From positions 248,001 to 312,000 of the forward strand of contig CAKUKM010000001.1 of the NCBI GenBank assembly GCA_934663595.1: a stretch of DNA of 64,000 nt, in the 5' to 3' direction. The notes beneath the pieces were generated by a model. It was not told the origin of the DNA. It ran no database searches and was given only the letters and a program-made list of their open reading frames with translations. Shown piece after piece: positions 52,797 to 60,434 of the stretch. Origin of the DNA: an uncultured Clostridia bacterium (GTDB lineage Bacteria > Bacillota > Clostridia > Christensenellales > Aristaeellaceae). The translations under genes were made by a program, and so were the position numbers. How positions within the stretch are numbered: the stretch's first letter is position 1; each line of letters starts with the position of its first letter.

Positions 52797-53851
52797 TCCG
52801 TCTCTTCGTCGTCGCGCAGACGCACCTTTTTTGCCGCCAGGCGCCGCCGTTCGTCGGTCATTGCGGCGTAATGCCGCTTGGTGGTGTTTACGTCCTTGTG
52901 GCCGAGCACGTCCGCGACCAGATAAATGTCGCCCGTTTCATGATAGAGATTCGTGCCGAAGGTCGATCTCAGCTTGTGCGGGCTCAGGCGCTTTTTCAGC
53001 GGCGCGGCGGCGGTCGCATATTTTTTGACCATGATCTCTACAGCGCGCACCGACATCCGCTTGTTTTGCAGCGACAGAAACAGCGCGCTTTCGCTGCCGG
53101 GGGCGGGCGACATTTCCTTTCGAAGCGCCATATACGCCTTCAGCGGCGCGGCAACCTCCTCGGAAAAGTACAAAATCGCCTTATTGCCGCCCTTGCGGGT
53201 GATCAGGAAGCTGTTGATCGAGAAATCCACGTCCTCAATATCCAGGCCGACCAGCTCGCTTACACGGATTCCGCTGCCTAGAAACAGCGAAAGAATCGCC
53301 AGATCGCGCGTTCGCGTGTGCTTGTTGTAGCTTTTCTGCCGCTCCGTCTGCGTTTCGCCGGTTTCGACATAGTCCAGCATGCGCGCCGCCTCGTCGATCT
53401 CCATGCGGAGGATCGGCTTTTCGTGTATTTTGGGCATATCGACCAGCTTTGTTACATCCGTGTGAATCAATTCGTTTTTGAACATGAACTCATAAAAGCT
53501 GCGCAGGGAAGCGAGCTTGCGCATCTTGCCGTAGTCCGAATTGGAGCGCTCCTGATCGTCCTTGATGTAAAAATCGAGGTATTGCAGGTAGGTGCGGAGG
53601 TCGCGCGCAGTCACGGCTTCAAAATCGTCGACCGTGAGCTCCGGCGCGGTTTTGCCGGCATAGCGCGGAATTTCCGCAATCAGATAATCGCAGAACAGCT
53701 TCAGATCTCCGGTATAGACATAGCGTGTCAGCGGCTGCGTCGTGAATGCGATAGCCTGAATAAAATCGCTGCAGACGTCCGGAAGCTGCTTTAGAGCTTC
53801 GCGCGTCAGAATCGCCAGCTCGTTTGCGCGAGATTCGCTGTAGGTTGCCAT
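52793..53851 (-). CDS. Tyrosine recombinase (XerC/XerD-like)
   Basis: A 352-residue recombinase with an N-terminal SAM-like core-binding domain (about 40-150) and a C-terminal catalytic domain. The catalytic residues are present: Arg in GSGIRVSELVG, Lys in TRKGGNK, HxxR in SPHKLRSTFGT, His in VLGHKDVNTT, and Tyr in TKRHYAAM. There is no excisionase, att site or cargo nearby, so a chromosomal Xer-type role is more likely than an element integrase. The start is ATG at 53851 after AGGAGGG. Confidence 0.85.
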   Translation of the reverse strand: MATYSESRANELAILTREALKQLPDVCSDFIQAIAFTTQPLTRYVYTGDLKLFCDYLIAEIPRYAGKTAPELTVDDFEAVTARDLRTYLQYLDFYIKDDQERSNSDYGKMRKLASLRSFYEFMFKNELIHTDVTKLVDMPKIHEKPILRMEIDEAARMLDYVETGETQTERQKSYNKHTRTRDLAILSLFLGSGIRVSELVGLDIEDVDFSINSFLITRKGGNKAILYFSEEVAAPLKAYMALRKEMSPAPGSESALFLSLQNKRMSVRAVEIMVKKYATAAAPLKKRLSPHKLRSTFGTNLYHETGDIYLVADVLGHKDVNTTKRHYAAMTDERRRLAAKKVRLRDDEETD

Positions 53852-53932
53852 AAAACCCTCCTGTGGCTCGATTTTGGACATATCTTTTCGCAAAAGCTGC
53901 CTTTTACGCATAGATATAGCAAATGAAAGAAT

Positions 53933-53956
53933 GCCGCTCGCTGAATTTGGAGCGGC
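53933..53956 (-). terminator. Terminator of the Cys-rich gene
   Basis: A 7-bp stem GCCGCTC/GAGCGGC with a 10-base loop, then a T-rich tail on the minus strand. Confidence 0.55.
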
Positions 53957-53971
53957 GCATTGCAGTTCCTA

Positions 53972-54163
53972 TTATAGATCCACGTTCTCCCCCGGATCAT
54001 CGGTGATCACGGCCTCGATCTCGATCGCGCGATAATCGGCACCGTCAAACAGGCACTTCATGCAATTGTCGCAGATCTTCTCCGGATCCAGATCGCAGCG
54101 CGTGCATTCGCCGCAATCATCGCAGACCTTGCCGTCCACCAATACGCACATGCGGCTTTCCAT
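53972..54163 (-). CDS. Small Cys-rich protein, probable metal or Fe-S binder
   Basis: 63 residues with eight cysteines: C6, then C14/C17/C20/C23 and C31/C34/C37, each run spaced as CxxC. The C-terminal third is acidic and without Cys. There is no signal peptide. GGGAGG precedes the ATG, and a good sigma-A promoter (54193-54221) starts beside the end of znuB. The Cys pattern suggests zinc or an iron-sulfur cluster; the zinc-uptake operon is next to it, but it has its own promoter. I recognise no named family. Confidence 0.7.
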   Translation of the reverse strand: MESRMCVLVDGKVCDDCGECTRCDLDPEKICDNCMKCLFDGADYRAIEIEAVITDDPGENVDL

Positions 54164-54192
54164 CCCTCGCCGCCTCCCTTCGAACGCTTCCT

Positions 54193-54221
54193 ATTATACA
54201 CCCGTTCGGGCAAAAAAGCAA
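54193..54221 (-). promoter_or_regulatory. Promoter of the Cys-rich gene
   Basis: TTGCTT (54221-54216), 17-bp spacer containing CCCGAACGGG, TATAAT (54198-54193) on the minus strand. Confidence 0.65.
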
Positions 54222-54222
54222 C

Positions 54223-55236
54223 TCATTTCCGAATTCCGCCGATCAGCGCAAAAACCGCGTAAACGGCGAGGTTGGCCGCGACGATTCCCGCGCCCGCCGG
54301 CAGCGACAGCACGCACGACAGCATCAGTCCCACGAAAAAGCACGCGACCGAAACGATCGCCGACGAAATCACGACCGCGCGGAATCTCGAAAACACGCGC
54401 ATGGACGAGAGCGCCGGGAAAATAATCAAGCTGGAGATCAGCATCGTGCCCATCAGGCGCATGCCGACCACGATCGTAACCGCCGTCAGCACCGCGACCA
54501 GCATATTGTAAAGGCCCGCGTTTGTTCCCGTGGCGCGCGCAAAGCTTTCGTCGAACGTAACGGCGAAAATGCGCGGATAAAACAGAATAAACAGCACCAG
54601 CACCGCCGCCGACAGCGCCAGCGACAGCACCATATCCGCCCGACCGATCGCGAGAATGCTGCCGAACATATAATTGGTAACGTCGATATTCATGCCAGCC
54701 GTCTTGTTGGCGACGATCACGCCCACCGCGAGCGCGCTCGTTGAAATCAGCGCGATGGCCGAATCCCCCCGTGATCCGCCGCTGGAAACGCGCAGCAGCA
54801 AAATCGCGCATACGACCACAACGATCAGCGTAAACACCAGCGGCGAAGCCGAAATTCTAGCGCACAGCCCGGCGATCGACGCGCGCGCGCCCGCCGAAAG
54901 GAAGCTCGGCAGCGCCTCGGTCGTGACCGTGCCCAGCGAAACCGCGATGGTCAATGCGCCGAAGCCGACGTGCGAAAGGCCGTCGCCGATCATGGAATAG
55001 CGCTTCAGCACCAGAATTACGCCCAGCAGCGCCGCGCACAGCGCGACCGGAAGGCCGACGATCAGCGAGCGCTGAATGAACTGATAGCCCAAATACGCGC
55101 CCATTTCGCCGAACGCCGCGCCAATTTTGCCGAGATTCAGCGCAAGCGCAAGCAGCATCAGCGCAAGGATCGCGCTGCAAACGATCACGCGACCGCGCCG
55201 ATTTTCCGAAAACCATCTCTCCAATGCGCGCGACAT
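54223..55236 (-). CDS. znuB: Zinc ABC transporter permease ZnuB
   Basis: A 337-residue ABC-3 family permease with about eight or nine TM segments; motifs YSMIGDGLSHVGFGALTIAV and DESFARATGTNAGLYNM and RLMGTMLISSLIIFPALS are typical of zinc/manganese permeases. An N-terminal cytoplasmic extension (MSRALERWFSENRRGR) precedes TM1. The start is ATG at 55236, overlapping the znuC stop as ATGA. It is last gene of the operon znuA-zur-znuC-znuB. Confidence 0.92.
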   Translation of the reverse strand: MSRALERWFSENRRGRVIVCSAILALMLLALALNLGKIGAAFGEMGAYLGYQFIQRSLIVGLPVALCAALLGVILVLKRYSMIGDGLSHVGFGALTIAVSLGTVTTEALPSFLSAGARASIAGLCARISASPLVFTLIVVVVCAILLLRVSSGGSRGDSAIALISTSALAVGVIVANKTAGMNIDVTNYMFGSILAIGRADMVLSLALSAAVLVLFILFYPRIFAVTFDESFARATGTNAGLYNMLVAVLTAVTIVVGMRLMGTMLISSLIIFPALSSMRVFSRFRAVVISSAIVSVACFFVGLMLSCVLSLPAGAGIVAANLAVYAVFALIGGIRK

Positions 55237-55922
55237 CACGCATTCACCTGCCTTTCGGATTTCCATTCCTCAACCGTGCCGAAGAAATCCACGCCGTGGT
55301 TAATCACCAGCACCTTATTCGCATCGCGCAGCGCGGCGTTAACGTCGTGCGAAACCATGACGATCGCCGTATTGTGGTCGCGATTCAGCGCGCGGATGAC
55401 GCCGTACATTTCCTCCGTCGCGTCCGGATCGAGGCCGGTGACCGGCTCGTCGAGCAGCAGAATGGAATCCGTGGCGCAAAGCGCGCGCGCGAGCAGCACT
55501 CTCTGCTGCTGACCGCCCGACAGCGTGCGATACGGCCTGTTTTTCATGCTTTCCACGTCCATCAGGCGCATTTTTTCCGCCGCGCGCCTCTTCTGCTGCG
55601 CGCCCAGCCACATTCTTCCGCCCAGGCGATTGACCAGGCCCGACCGCACAACTTCCTCCACGGAGGCTGGGAAATCGCGCTGTGCGGCGCTTTTCTGCGG
55701 CAGATACCCGATCTGCGCGCGCTTCAGGCCGTCGCCGTACAGGATTTGCCCCTTCGCCGGGCGAACGAGGCCCAATATCGCGCGCACAAGCGTGCTCTTT
55801 CCCGAGCCGTTTTCGCCCAGGATCACCAGATAATCGCCCTTTTCCACCGAAAACGACGCGTTTTTGACCGCCGCCACGCCCTCAAAGGCAATGGTGACGT
55901 CCTTCATCGTGATCAGCGCCAT
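55236..55922 (-). CDS. znuC: Zinc ABC transporter ATPase ZnuC
   Basis: A 228-residue ATPase: Walker A GENGSGKST, Q-loop IGYLPQKS, signature LSGGQQQRV, Walker B SILLLDEP, H-loop VSHDVNAAL. It is a partner of ZnuB by overlap. The start is ATG at 55922 after GAGGAG, placing its first 41 bases inside the end of the zur gene in another frame. Confidence 0.93.
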   Translation of the reverse strand: MALITMKDVTIAFEGVAAVKNASFSVEKGDYLVILGENGSGKSTLVRAILGLVRPAKGQILYGDGLKRAQIGYLPQKSAAQRDFPASVEEVVRSGLVNRLGGRMWLGAQQKRRAAEKMRLMDVESMKNRPYRTLSGGQQQRVLLARALCATDSILLLDEPVTGLDPDATEEMYGVIRALNRDHNTAIVMVSHDVNAALRDANKVLVINHGVDFFGTVEEWKSERQVNA

Positions 55923-56337
55923 GATTCTTCTCCTCTTTTCCCGCGCAGCGCGCGCAGATTCCGACCAGCATCGTTTCGCGCGGATCGAGCGTAAAGCCGT
56001 GCTCCTCGGAAATGTGCTTTTCCAGCGATTCCATCCATTCGCAGTCCACATGCCAGAGCCGGCCGCAATTCTTGCACAGCATGTGAAAATGCCGGTCGCA
56101 GCGCCCGTCGTCGGACACATGCTGATACTGCGTCATTCCCTGCGCATTCTGATATTTGCGAACGCTTCCCTGCTCCGCCAGCGCCTCCAAATGCCGGTAA
56201 ACGGTGGATCGGCCGATCTTGTCGCCCTCCTGCTCGAGATGAAACACCAGATCGTCCACCGAAAAATTCTCCAGCTCGTGCTCCTTTAGGAAATTCAGGA
56301 TGCCGCGCTTCTGCTTCGTGCTGTATTCCCCGCGCAT
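55882..56337 (-). CDS. Fur-family regulator, probably Zur
   Basis: A 151-residue protein. It has a winged helix (KQKRGILNFLKEHE ... IGRSTVYRHLEALAEQG), the metal motif RHFHMLCKNCGRLWHVDC and a second CxxC (CARC) forming the structural zinc site. The C-terminal tail is His-rich (GADHDEGRHHC). Its position inside the zinc-uptake operon, overlapping znuA (ATGA) and znuC, argues for zinc sensing (Zur) rather than iron or peroxide; this is inference from context. A 7-1-7 palindrome in the operon leader is a likely operator, giving autoregulation. Confidence 0.88.
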   Translation of the reverse strand: MRGEYSTKQKRGILNFLKEHELENFSVDDLVFHLEQEGDKIGRSTVYRHLEALAEQGSVRKYQNAQGMTQYQHVSDDGRCDRHFHMLCKNCGRLWHVDCEWMESLEKHISEEHGFTLDPRETMLVGICARCAGKEEKNHGADHDEGRHHCL

Positions 56338-57230
56338 CAGTTCAGCCCTCTTTCGATTGCGTCCAGATTTTTGCGCATCAGCGTAATATAGGTTTCGCCC
56401 GCGTCGAATTCCGCCTGCGTGACCGTTTGCATTGAATGCATATTCAGGATTTCCGCGCCCGTTTCGTCCGCGAGCGTGCGCGCGATTGCGCCGTTGCTCA
56501 TTTCAATCGTGTAAATCACCGGGATATGGTCGTTTTCAATCGCCTGAATCAGCTCGACCATCTTCTGCGCGCTCGGCTCCGATTCGGCCGTGCAGGAATT
56601 GAACGCCGCCCTGTACGAAAGGCCGTAATCGTGCGCGAGATACAGAAACGGGAATCGATCGGCGAAGATCAGCTCGTTTCGCGCGCCGTTTTGAACGATT
56701 TCCGTCAGCCGCGCGTCGAGCTCCGCCATGGCCGATTCGTATTCTTCCGCGTTTTTGCGGTAAATTTCCGCGTGCGCCGGATCGATTTCGCAAATCGCAT
56801 CCGCCGCCGATTGCAGCATTTTCATCGCGTTCTTCGGCGAGGTCCAGATGTGCTCGTCGTATTCCAGCTCGTCGTGGCCATGATCGTCCTCTTCCTCCAG
56901 CAGACTCACGCTGTCCATCAGTTTGAGCGTTTCGGGCCCGTCGGAATCGAAGGTCTTCATCAGATTGTCCACCCATGCGTCGCTTTCGCCGCCGATATAC
57001 ACGAACAGCTCCGCGTCTGCGATCTCCAGAATGTCCTTCGGCGTCGGCTCGTAGGTGTGCACCTCCGTGCCCGGACGAATCAGCAGCCTGACGTCCGCCG
57101 CGTCGCCGGCGACGGCGCGCATAAAATCGTAGCACGGAAAGCTCGTCGCCACGATCGACGGCCTCTCCTCCGCGATTCCCGCGCCCGCAAACAGCAAAAG
57201 CGCCAGCAGCAATATCAAAAAACGTTTCAT
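56337..57230 (-). CDS. znuA: Zinc ABC transporter substrate-binding protein ZnuA
   Basis: A 297-residue exported zinc-binding protein. It has a signal peptide (FLILLLALLLFAGAGIAEE), then ATSFPCYDFMRAVAG, the first His in EVHTYEPTPKD, an acidic His-bearing loop EEEDDHGHDELEYDEH, the second His in DEHIWTSPKNA, and later DRFPFLYLAHDYGL and NMHSM. In contrast to the orphan paralogue at 51.4 kb, the ligands are kept. The start is ATG at 57230 after GGAGAATGCA; the longer frame includes the promoter. It is first gene of the zinc operon. Confidence 0.92.
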   Translation of the reverse strand: MKRFLILLLALLLFAGAGIAEERPSIVATSFPCYDFMRAVAGDAADVRLLIRPGTEVHTYEPTPKDILEIADAELFVYIGGESDAWVDNLMKTFDSDGPETLKLMDSVSLLEEEDDHGHDELEYDEHIWTSPKNAMKMLQSAADAICEIDPAHAEIYRKNAEEYESAMAELDARLTEIVQNGARNELIFADRFPFLYLAHDYGLSYRAAFNSCTAESEPSAQKMVELIQAIENDHIPVIYTIEMSNGAIARTLADETGAEILNMHSMQTVTQAEFDAGETYITLMRKNLDAIERGLN

Positions 57231-57244
57231 TGCATTCTCCATTT

Positions 57245-57259
57245 TGAAATTCAATTTCA
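57245..57259. promoter_or_regulatory. Candidate Zur operator in the znuA leader
   Basis: A perfect 7-1-7 inverted repeat TGAAATT-C-AATTTCA, the symmetry typical of Fur-family boxes, between the -10 box and the znuA ribosome site. A further GATTTCAT half-site-like sequence lies just upstream. Confidence 0.55.
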
Positions 57260-57272
57260 TTTTCGATTTCAT

Positions 57273-57301
57273 ATTATAAGGCCATTTTGCCCGAATGTCA
57301 A
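57273..57301 (-). promoter_or_regulatory. Promoter of the znuA operon
   Basis: Consensus TTGACA (57301-57296), 17-bp spacer, TATAAT (57278-57273) on the minus strand. Confidence 0.85.
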
Positions 57302-57314
57302 CCGCCGCATGCGT

Positions 57315-57349
57315 TAAAAAAATGCACCCCGAACGAATTCGGGATGCAT
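57315..57349 (-). terminator. Terminator of valS
   Basis: On the minus strand an 11-bp stem (57349-57339 with 57332-57322, one wobble) is followed by seven T. Confidence 0.85.
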
Positions 57350-57363
57350 GAATCGCGATGAAA

Positions 57364-60024
57364 TCAGCGCAGCGCTTCCATTTCGGCAATGCGCGCCTTG
57401 AGCTTTTCGACGCGCGCCTGCAAGGCGACGAGCTTTTCGCGCTCGGCTTCGACGAGATTGGCGGGCGCCTTTGCGACAAACTTCTCGTTCTTGAGCTTGC
57501 CGTCCGCGCGGGCAACCTCAGCCTCGGCATTCTTTAAATCCTTGTCGAGGCGCGCAAGTTCCTTTTCGATATCGACCAGCTCGCCCAGCGGGATGAACAG
57601 CTCGCACGGATCCGTGACCGCGGAGGCGCTCTTTTCGGGATTGGCCGCGCCGGATTCCATGAATTCGACGCTGCTCGCGCCGGCGAGACGCTTGAAATAG
57701 CCCTCCGCTGCGGAAAGCGCGCTCTTCCAGCCGTCGTGCGGCTTCAGAATCAGCGTAGCCTTCTTGCCGGGCGCAACGTTCATCTCAGCGCGCAGATTGC
57801 GAATGGCGCGGATGACCTCCATCACGCCCTCCATCTGCGCGGCCTCGGCGGTGAAATCGTATTCCGGTTTGGCCTCGGGCCACTTCGCCGTAATCAGCAT
57901 GCCGTCGTGGCCGGGCAGATAGCCGTAAACCTCCTCGGTAATGAACGGCATATACGGATGCAGCAGCTTCAGAATGCCGGTGAGCACGTAATAGAGAACC
58001 TCCTGCGTGGTGCGCTTGGTTTCCTCGCTCTCGGCATACAGGCCCTGTTTCGCGATTTCGATGTACCAGTCGCAGAACGTGGACCACACGAAATCGTAGA
58101 GCTTCGTGGCGGCAAAGCCGATATCGTAGTTTTCGAGATTGTCGGTAATCTCGCGAACGGCCTCCTGATAGCGGGTCAGAATCCACTTGTCGCTGAGCTG
58201 CAGCTTGTCCGCGGACGGAACGCCCTTCGGCTTGAAGCCCTGCAGATTCATCAGCACGAAGCGGCTTGCGTTCCAGATCTTGTTCGCGAAATTGCGGAAC
58301 GATTCAATCTTTTCCTCGGACATGCGGATATCGCTGCCGGGCGCAACGCCCATGACCAGCGAGAAGCGCAGCGCGTCCGCGCCGTACTTGTCGATAACCT
58401 CGATCGGATCAATGCCGTTGCCGAGCGATTTGGACATCTTTCTGCCCTGCGCGTCGCGCACCAGGCCGTGCATCAGCGCCACCTGGAACGGGCACTTGCC
58501 CATCTGCTCGATGCCGGAGAACACCATGCGCGCCAGCCAGAAGAAGATGATATCATAGCCGCAGGAAAGCACCGTGTTCGGGTAATAATACGCCAGATCC
58601 TCGGTCTGATCCGGCCAGCCGAGCGTCGAGAACGGCCACAGCGCGGACGAGAACCACGTATCCAGCACGTCTTCCTCCTGATGCACGGGAGAACCGCAAT
58701 CCGGGCAGACGGCAATGTCCTCGCGCGTGACGTGGACGGAATGGCACTTGTCGCAATAGAACGCCGGAATGCGATGGCCCCACCAGAGCTGGCGGCTGAT
58801 GCACCAGTCGCGGATGTTCTCCATCCAGTTGAAATACGTCTTTTCAAAGCGATCGGGAATGAAGCGCAGCTCGCCGTTCTTCACAACCTCGATCGCGGGC
58901 TTCGCGAGCGGCTCCATCTTCACGTACCACTGCGGCTTCGAGCCGATGATCGTCTCGATCGTGGAATGGCAGCGATAGCAGGTGCCGACATTGTGCGTCA
59001 GCGGCTCGATCTTGACCAGCAGGCCGAGCTCCTTCAGCTCGTTTACCACCGCCTCGCGGCACGCTTCGCGGGTCATGCCCTGGTATTTGCCGGCGTTTTC
59101 GTTCATCGTGCCGTCGTCGTTCATTACGCGGATGATCGGCAGATTGTGGCGCTTGCCGACCTCGAAGTCGTTCGGGTCGTGCGCGGGCGTCATCTTGACC
59201 GCGCCGGTGCCGTATTCCATATCGGCATAATCGTCGGCAACGACCGGAATCTGCTTATTCATGATCGGCAGCGTGACCGTTTTGCCCACGAGATCGGTAT
59301 ATCTCGGGTCGTTGGGGTTTACGCATACGCCGGTATCGCCCAGCATCGTCTCCGGGCGCGTGGTCGCGACCACGACGTCGTGGCCGTCCGGGCCGGGATA
59401 GCGGATGTGCCAGAGGTGCGACTGCTGCTCGACGTATTCGACCTCCGCGTCCGAAAGCGCGGTCTGGCAGCACGGGCACCAGTTGATGATGCGGTCGCCG
59501 CGGTAAATCAGGCCCTTTTCATAGAGATTGACGAACGTCTCGCGCACGGCGCGGGAAAGGCCCTCGTCCATCGTGAAGCGCTCGTGCTTCCAATCGCAGG
59601 AAACGCCCAGACGGCGCAGCTGGCGCGCGATGCGTCCGCCGTATTCGCGCTTCCATTCCCACGTGCGCTCCAGGAACTTTTCGCGGCCGATGTCCTTCTT
59701 GGTCAGGCCCTCCTTCTTCAGCGCGTCGACCACCTTCACCTCCGTCGCGATTGCGGCGTGGTCCGTGCCGGGCACCCACAGCGTCGGATCGCCCTTCATG
59801 CGGTGATAGCGAATCAGCACGTCCTGCGGCATTTCGTCCAGCGCGTGGCCGATATGCAGCTGACCGGTGATGTTCGGCGGCGGCATGACGATCGTGAACG
59901 GCTTTTTGCTGGGATCCTTTACCGGCGCAAACGCCCCGGAACTCTCCCACATTTCATAAATCCGGCCCTCCATCTGCTGCGGCTGAAAGACCTTCTCCAT
60001 CTCAAACTCGCGCTTTTCTTCCAT
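57364..60024 (-). CDS. valS: Valyl-tRNA synthetase
   Basis: An 886-residue class Ia synthetase. The HIGH motif is GQLHIGHALDE, the KMSKS motif GRKMSKSLGNGID, the editing CP1 domain is present (TRPETMLGDTGV), as are zinc-type CxxC pairs (CPCC; CDKC/CPDC). The C-terminal coiled coil (ELARLDKDLKNAEAEVARAD) is characteristic of ValRS. The start is ATG at 60024 with GGGGGAGAG upstream. It is controlled by a T-box leader with a GUC specifier. Confidence 0.97.
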   Translation of the reverse strand: MEEKREFEMEKVFQPQQMEGRIYEMWESSGAFAPVKDPSKKPFTIVMPPPNITGQLHIGHALDEMPQDVLIRYHRMKGDPTLWVPGTDHAAIATEVKVVDALKKEGLTKKDIGREKFLERTWEWKREYGGRIARQLRRLGVSCDWKHERFTMDEGLSRAVRETFVNLYEKGLIYRGDRIINWCPCCQTALSDAEVEYVEQQSHLWHIRYPGPDGHDVVVATTRPETMLGDTGVCVNPNDPRYTDLVGKTVTLPIMNKQIPVVADDYADMEYGTGAVKMTPAHDPNDFEVGKRHNLPIIRVMNDDGTMNENAGKYQGMTREACREAVVNELKELGLLVKIEPLTHNVGTCYRCHSTIETIIGSKPQWYVKMEPLAKPAIEVVKNGELRFIPDRFEKTYFNWMENIRDWCISRQLWWGHRIPAFYCDKCHSVHVTREDIAVCPDCGSPVHQEEDVLDTWFSSALWPFSTLGWPDQTEDLAYYYPNTVLSCGYDIIFFWLARMVFSGIEQMGKCPFQVALMHGLVRDAQGRKMSKSLGNGIDPIEVIDKYGADALRFSLVMGVAPGSDIRMSEEKIESFRNFANKIWNASRFVLMNLQGFKPKGVPSADKLQLSDKWILTRYQEAVREITDNLENYDIGFAATKLYDFVWSTFCDWYIEIAKQGLYAESEETKRTTQEVLYYVLTGILKLLHPYMPFITEEVYGYLPGHDGMLITAKWPEAKPEYDFTAEAAQMEGVMEVIRAIRNLRAEMNVAPGKKATLILKPHDGWKSALSAAEGYFKRLAGASSVEFMESGAANPEKSASAVTDPCELFIPLGELVDIEKELARLDKDLKNAEAEVARADGKLKNEKFVAKAPANLVEAEREKLVALQARVEKLKARIAEMEALR

Positions 60025-60046
60025 TCTGACTCTCCCCCTTGCTTGT

Positions 60047-60290
60047 TCAAAAAGAAACGCGGCGCACCTCGCCCCATCCTAAGGGCGGAATGCACCGCGG
60101 TACCACCTTATTCACCCGCAAAAGCAATTGCGAGCCTCTTCGCGCGTTAAGGGGCGCGCCCCGGCGAACTACTGCCGTTCATCCGCCTGCCTCGGAAGCG
60201 ACTTCGCCGCACTGCGCGCCGGGCGGTCTCTCAGCCGGTGAACCGCCTTCTCTTTAGCGCCGTAAACAGCTACTCCTCTTCGTCATCGTT
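60047..60290 (-). promoter_or_regulatory. T-box riboswitch, valine-specific, valS leader
   Basis: On the minus strand: an ACGATGACGAAGAGGAGTAG stem I segment, AAAGAGAAG, and a T-box sequence GGTGGTACCGCGG (about 60107-60096). The terminator stem of about 16 bp is 60098-60083 with 60075-60059, running into TTTCTTTTTG. The specifier is GTC (60202-60200), six bases before GAG. It would read uncharged tRNA-Val(GAC), whose gene lies at 40173-40249. Confidence 0.9.
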
Positions 60291-60297
60291 AAGAGTG

Positions 60298-60326
60298 AGT
60301 ATACCACCTTTTCCCGCGCGCGTCAA
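60298..60326 (-). promoter_or_regulatory. Promoter of the valS T-box leader
   Basis: TTGACG (60326-60321), 17-bp spacer, TATACT (60303-60298) on the minus strand. Confidence 0.8.
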
Positions 60327-60369
60327 CGAAGATTTCGTTATCTCGGAGGCGAAAATAACCGCCCGCGCC

Positions 60370-60398
60370 TTGCAAGCGTCATATTTCGCGTATATAAT
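60370..60398 (+). promoter_or_regulatory. Promoter of the metallophosphoesterase gene
   Basis: TTGCAA (60370-60375), 17-bp spacer, TATAAT (60393-60398). Confidence 0.75.
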
Positions 60399-60434
60399 GA
60401 ATGTATAGCGATTTTTATCAAGAGGAAGGTCGTC

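Noticed and set aside
52793..53851. Integrase of a mobile element
   Set aside because: No attachment-site repeats, tRNA target, excisionase or cargo genes around it; flanked by rnhA and a housekeeping zinc operon.
57736..60150. 804-codon plus-strand open frame antisense to valS
   Set aside because: Shadow of valS; it even continues into the T-box region.
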